The notes under the pieces were generated by a model. That model did not search any database. It had not been told where the DNA came from and saw nothing but the letters and a program-made list of their open reading frames with translations. A DNA stretch of 12,419 nt, from assembly GCA_014885115.2 (NCBI GenBank), contig WKLE02005908.1:7605-20023 (forward strand), written 5' to 3'. Source of the DNA: Asterionellopsis glacialis. Its lineage: Eukaryota > Bacillariophyta > Plagiogrammaphyceae > Rhaphoneidales > Asterionellopsidaceae. The translations under genes were made by a program, and so were the position numbers. Below are positions 9,776 to 12,419 of the stretch, piece after piece. How positions within the stretch are numbered: the stretch's first letter is position 1; the number at the start of each line of letters is the position of its first letter.

Positions 9776-11450
9776 CTAGATAGTGGCACAATCGTGTACG
9801 TATTGGCTGACGTAGGGATTCGATCGTTTCACAGCAGTCACGTTTGGAAAGCCTTCAAATTTGCCAAAGAAGTAATTTTCATTTTTCCCATGCTGAAATA
9901 TACTGCCACCACTGCAAAAATGATCAGGTTTAGTTTTGGTTTCCTTGCCCATTCTGGCCCATGGAAACCAACAGGTTGCAAATTCCTTACATCGCAAATC
10001 TGTGTAATCTGCAACGTAGGAACGAAAGCTGTACACAACACAAAACCACCAAATATAAAATAGAATAAGTAAGTTGATGCATATACAATTGACATGATGA
10101 TGATAATCCATGGATATACAAACTTACTCTGGACCTAAGAATAATCCCATTGCTTTGTGAAAGAATAATTGATCTGTCCAACCATATAACGAGAAAGTAC
10201 CCGGGATAGAATTCGTTCATCCATTTTCCATATGCGCGCACATGCTCTGATTGGAAGAACTCTACAGACATAATGGCAAAGTTGGTATAGTACTGATCCA
10301 TGCCTCTCTCAAAGGCGTCAACACCAGCGGAACAAGGTCCTTTCCAATTGACTTCTTGTCCTCCACCCCAAACTGCTGGTTTGTTGAGTTTCGTTTCCTG
10401 CTTATTCTTTGTCGTGGATGCCATTTCTACAAAACTATCCACAACAAGATTGATATTTTTTGTGCATCCACCAAATCCTTTCGGCAAGAACTCACCCGCG
10501 TGTCCAAATATTCCACCACAAATTTTCATGTCGTGCAGAATATGGAACGGCAGGATGTCTTTGCTAAACTCAACATCAACATCCACCTTCAAAAAGTAGT
10601 CGTAGTTTGTAATAATTTCAAGATTGAGCACATCATTTGAATAGAATTGCGTACCTTGGACATAGTCTTCAACGTTTTCTCCTCTATCGCATCCGTCCAT
10701 TTTTTCCCGTAATCGACTGTGATTACGCTGAACGCATTCTGGATATGCCATTTGAAAAGGGGCTAAAAAGACACGACCACGACCTGTCTTGCTACGATAT
10801 TCGTACGTAGTCAGCCTTGTCCCATCCAAGTTTTTCCATTCATACTGTGCATCATTTGGAGATTTAGCTTGGGTCAATTCCAAGCAATCTGCAACTTGTT
10901 GGTAAGTAATACCACTAATTTCAATCAAAATAAGTAGGTCAATAGAATGAGGCTCGTAAAAGAAAGCCTGTTGTGTTGGAATATTTTTGCATAGCATTTT
11001 GAAAAAGAATTTCCTGGATTCATTGTTTTGTACGTTTCGTTTGGCAAGTGTCACAGCTATCCCTGTCGGTGCTGGAGTATTGGAAAAATCATTGTTCTCG
11101 ATTGCAGTGACATTATTGGTGCTGTTTGCTGCTATTCGAGGAGGAGGATTGGACCATACTTGACAGCCATCCTTCCATAAAAGATGATTATTTATTGCCT
11201 TTTCTTTGCTGGTGATTCTTGTTTTACGGCCTTTACCAATGGCATAACTCTCCAAAGAGGATGAAATTGTTATAGTCGGGTATTTGCTAATTAAGGAGGC
11301 TCCTTTTTGGTCCATCGTTTCTCGTAACCAACGTAAACGGAAAATAAGAGAACCAGGAAATACGAGAAACAAGCCACAAACCCATCGGGTACATGATGAC
11401 CTTCTTGGACGTTGTCTTCTATTCGTCTTGATCATGGTGGTACCTTGCAT
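9776..11450 (-). CDS. Putative type II Golgi glycosyltransferase (distantly GT15/KTR-like), 2 exons, with an apparent 1-nt frameshift
   Basis: Model: exon 1 11450-10128, exon 2 10028-9776 (TAG), minus strand; 524 residues if one surplus base at 10200-10205 is ignored. The ATG at 11450 (context AAAAATGCA) is preferred over an upstream GTG. The N-terminus is basic, followed by one hydrophobic segment (about 23-39, WVCGLFLVFPGSLIF), a type II signal anchor, then an Asn-rich stem. The luminal part has YFLKVDVDVEF (D290/D292, DXD-like metal site), FGHAGEF 315-321 and NFAIMSVEFFQSE 390-402. After the frameshift come GWTDQLFFHKAMGLFLGPD and, in exon 2, FCSGGSIFQH and GKFEGFPNVT. The order of blocks (Y..[RK]V[DE]..V.F..DI, then NF.I....FF.S, then W.D) recalls yeast KTR/Mnt1 mannosyltransferases, but donor and acceptor are unknown. 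Without correction the frame runs through unrelated sequence and the intron, so the encoded protein would lose its C-terminal domain. Confidence 0.75.
10029..10127 (-). other. Intron of the glycosyltransferase gene (99 nt, phase 2)
   Basis: On the minus strand the donor is CCAGA|GTAAGT and the acceptor TTGTGTTGTGTACAG|CTTTCG. The split codon GA|C gives Asp, joining GLFLGP to DFRSYVADYTDLRC. The donor is used in the reading frame of the GWTDQ block, not in the uncorrected upstream frame, which supports the frameshift interpretation. Confidence 0.85.
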
Positions 11451-12335
11451 TTTTTGTGGGGAGTTCAGACTTGACACAAGGGATTACCAGGTACAGTAGG
11501 GGTCATAATTGATTTTTACCAAATCCAGCAAATCCATTTTGATAGGAAAAGCAGGAGGATTGATGCGCCCGTTGAGTACACTCAATATATGACATCACAA
11601 GCTGATGTACTAACCAATCAGATAAGATAGAATCGATTGGGATGTATTCACCATGCAAAACGGTGTAATGTAGAGAGGGTACCGGTAGAGTACTCTTTGT
11701 GTAAAATTTATTTTACTTCTATTTCGATAGTCGAAATGAATATCACGACAATGATAACATCAAAATCAATGGTACTCTCCTAAAAAGTAACAATCAACAA
11801 GTTGCACAACAAAGAAACAATGAAAAGAAAAGTAGGAAATTAAACTGTAAACATGAAATATGCTTGGGCTTCAAATATTCATAAAGGGTTGATTGTCATT
11901 TCTTTCGTTCATCACAAACATTTCTAAAAAATACATGTTATTACTTTCTTGTTATGCTGGCTCCAATAGTTCAAGCACCTACTTGCAACTATAATTTTTT
12001 ACCTGCATCAATTTTTTAAAATATAAACAGCTTCTATAAAATATCAGGACAATCGGACAGTTTGGTTGTTAAGTTTTTTACAGTATTCGTGTTCCAAAAC
12101 TAGAATATCTTATTTTTTCAACTTCACAGAAGTACAAGTCTTACACTTCAAATGCAGGAGTTTGCCATCATATCTCACACTGTCTTTTCCTTTCTAACTT
12201 TTCATTTATATTATTTGATTGTAGACTGCTGTAAGATATCAGATATTTTGATAAAATAAATATTCAATCACATTCCTTTTTATAACTTGTCAAATAATAT
12301 CCAAATTCTAATGACAACAATCCACCTTTCATCCT
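11451..12335. other. Non-coding spacer upstream of the glycosyltransferase gene
   Basis: AT-rich, with no open frame worth calling. It should hold the glycosyltransferase promoter and 5' UTR on its left and the 3' UTR of the gene ending at 12336 on its right. A cluster of short palindromes and two adjacent small hairpins lies at 11678-11737. Confidence 0.6.
11678..11737. promoter_or_regulatory. Cluster of palindromes and small hairpins in the presumed glycosyltransferase promoter
   Basis: Within 60 bp there are GGTACC (11678-11683), TACCGGTA (11680-11687), AGAGTACTCT (11687-11696), GTAAAA-TTTA-TTTTAC (11701-11716) and ATTTCGA-TAG-TCGAAAT (11721-11737). The cluster is about 230-290 bp upstream of the ATG. 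Binding-site use is an inference; the symmetry itself is directly visible. Confidence 0.4.
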
Positions 12336-12419
12336 TCAACAAACTTGTACATCATCCAATTCGATATTCTGCTGTTCTCCTTCTTCATCTTTACGTATTC
12401 CCAATTCATTTAAACGCTG
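12336..12419 (-). CDS. Probable C-terminal end of an unidentified gene (partial, runs off the right edge)
   Basis: Reading inward from the last base on the minus strand gives 27 sense codons and a TGA at 12338-12336: QRLNELGIRKDEEGEQQNI then ELDDVQVC. The sequence is hydrophilic, rich in Glu/Asp/Gln and GAA/GAT/CAG codons, and unlike the AT-rich spacer next to it, so it looks like the acidic tail of a real protein. It is too short to assign a family. An intron or chance frame remains possible. Confidence 0.5.
   Translation of the reverse strand, partial: QRLNELGIRKDEEGEQQNIELDDVQVC

Noticed and set aside
9987..10199. Uncorrected C-terminus of the glycosyltransferase frame (down to a stop at 9987)
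   Set aside because: The peptide is unrelated to the family-like blocks and runs through the intron; the alternative frame gives GWTDQLFFH and the phase-matched splice.
10180..10220. Programmed ribosomal frameshifting in the glycosyltransferase gene
   Set aside because: No slippery heptamer or downstream structure was recognised; a one-base sequence error or lesion at CCCGGG is simpler.
1..12419. Frequent GTAC motifs in the spacers as copper-response-type elements
   Set aside because: GTAC also occurs within the coding regions, the apparent excess is modest by eye, and the SBP-type regulators that use this core are known from green algae and plants.
1..12419. tRNA, rRNA, CRISPR, insertion sequence or retroelement
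   Set aside because: No B-box-bearing cloverleaf, no spaced repeat array, no terminal repeats and no transposase or reverse-transcriptase motifs were seen on either strand.

Overview
The window looks like nuclear DNA of a unicellular stramenopile, most likely a diatom. The reasons are AT-rich DNA with intron-poor protein genes; short GT-AG introns with strong GTATGT, GTGAGT and GTAAGT donors; Asn/Gln/His/Ser/Thr-rich low-complexity tracts inside conserved eukaryotic proteins; and a Golgi-type glycosyltransferase of a kind I associate with diatoms (from memory, not searched). Nothing bacterial, viral or transposon-like was recognised. No species is claimed.

Layout from left to right: (1) 1-1049 is mostly non-coding, with an unexplained open frame at the left edge (2-193), one perfect hairpin, and the presumed promoter/5' UTR of the first gene. 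(2) 1050-7316, plus strand, is a three-exon gene for a 1990-residue kinesin-4-family motor (KIF4/KIF21/KIF27-like). It has an N-terminal motor, long coiled coils, and a C-terminal tail with five VF[DE]RL repeats; the first two resemble the RLT...FTG.HK signature of TPPP/p25-alpha tubulin-binding proteins. (3) After a 214-bp gap the convergent, intronless gene 8901-7531 (minus) encodes the mitochondrial OXA1/YidC-family insertase. (4) 8902-9775 is non-coding (OXA1 promoter side plus the 3' flank of the next gene). (5) 11450-9776 (minus) is a two-exon gene for a type II membrane glycosyltransferase, distantly GT15/KTR-like. It carries an apparent 1-nt frameshift at a CCCGGG site (10200-10205), just upstream of a conserved GWTDQLFFH block. 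(6) 11451-12335 is non-coding with a cluster of short palindromes. (7) 12419-12336 (minus) is the probable C-terminal end of another gene running off the window.

The genes have separate jobs (microtubule motor, mitochondrial inner-membrane protein insertion, secretory-pathway glycosylation) and do not form a functional cluster. The most interesting points are the repeat-bearing kinesin tail with p25-alpha-like motifs and the lesion in an otherwise intact glycosyltransferase gene.
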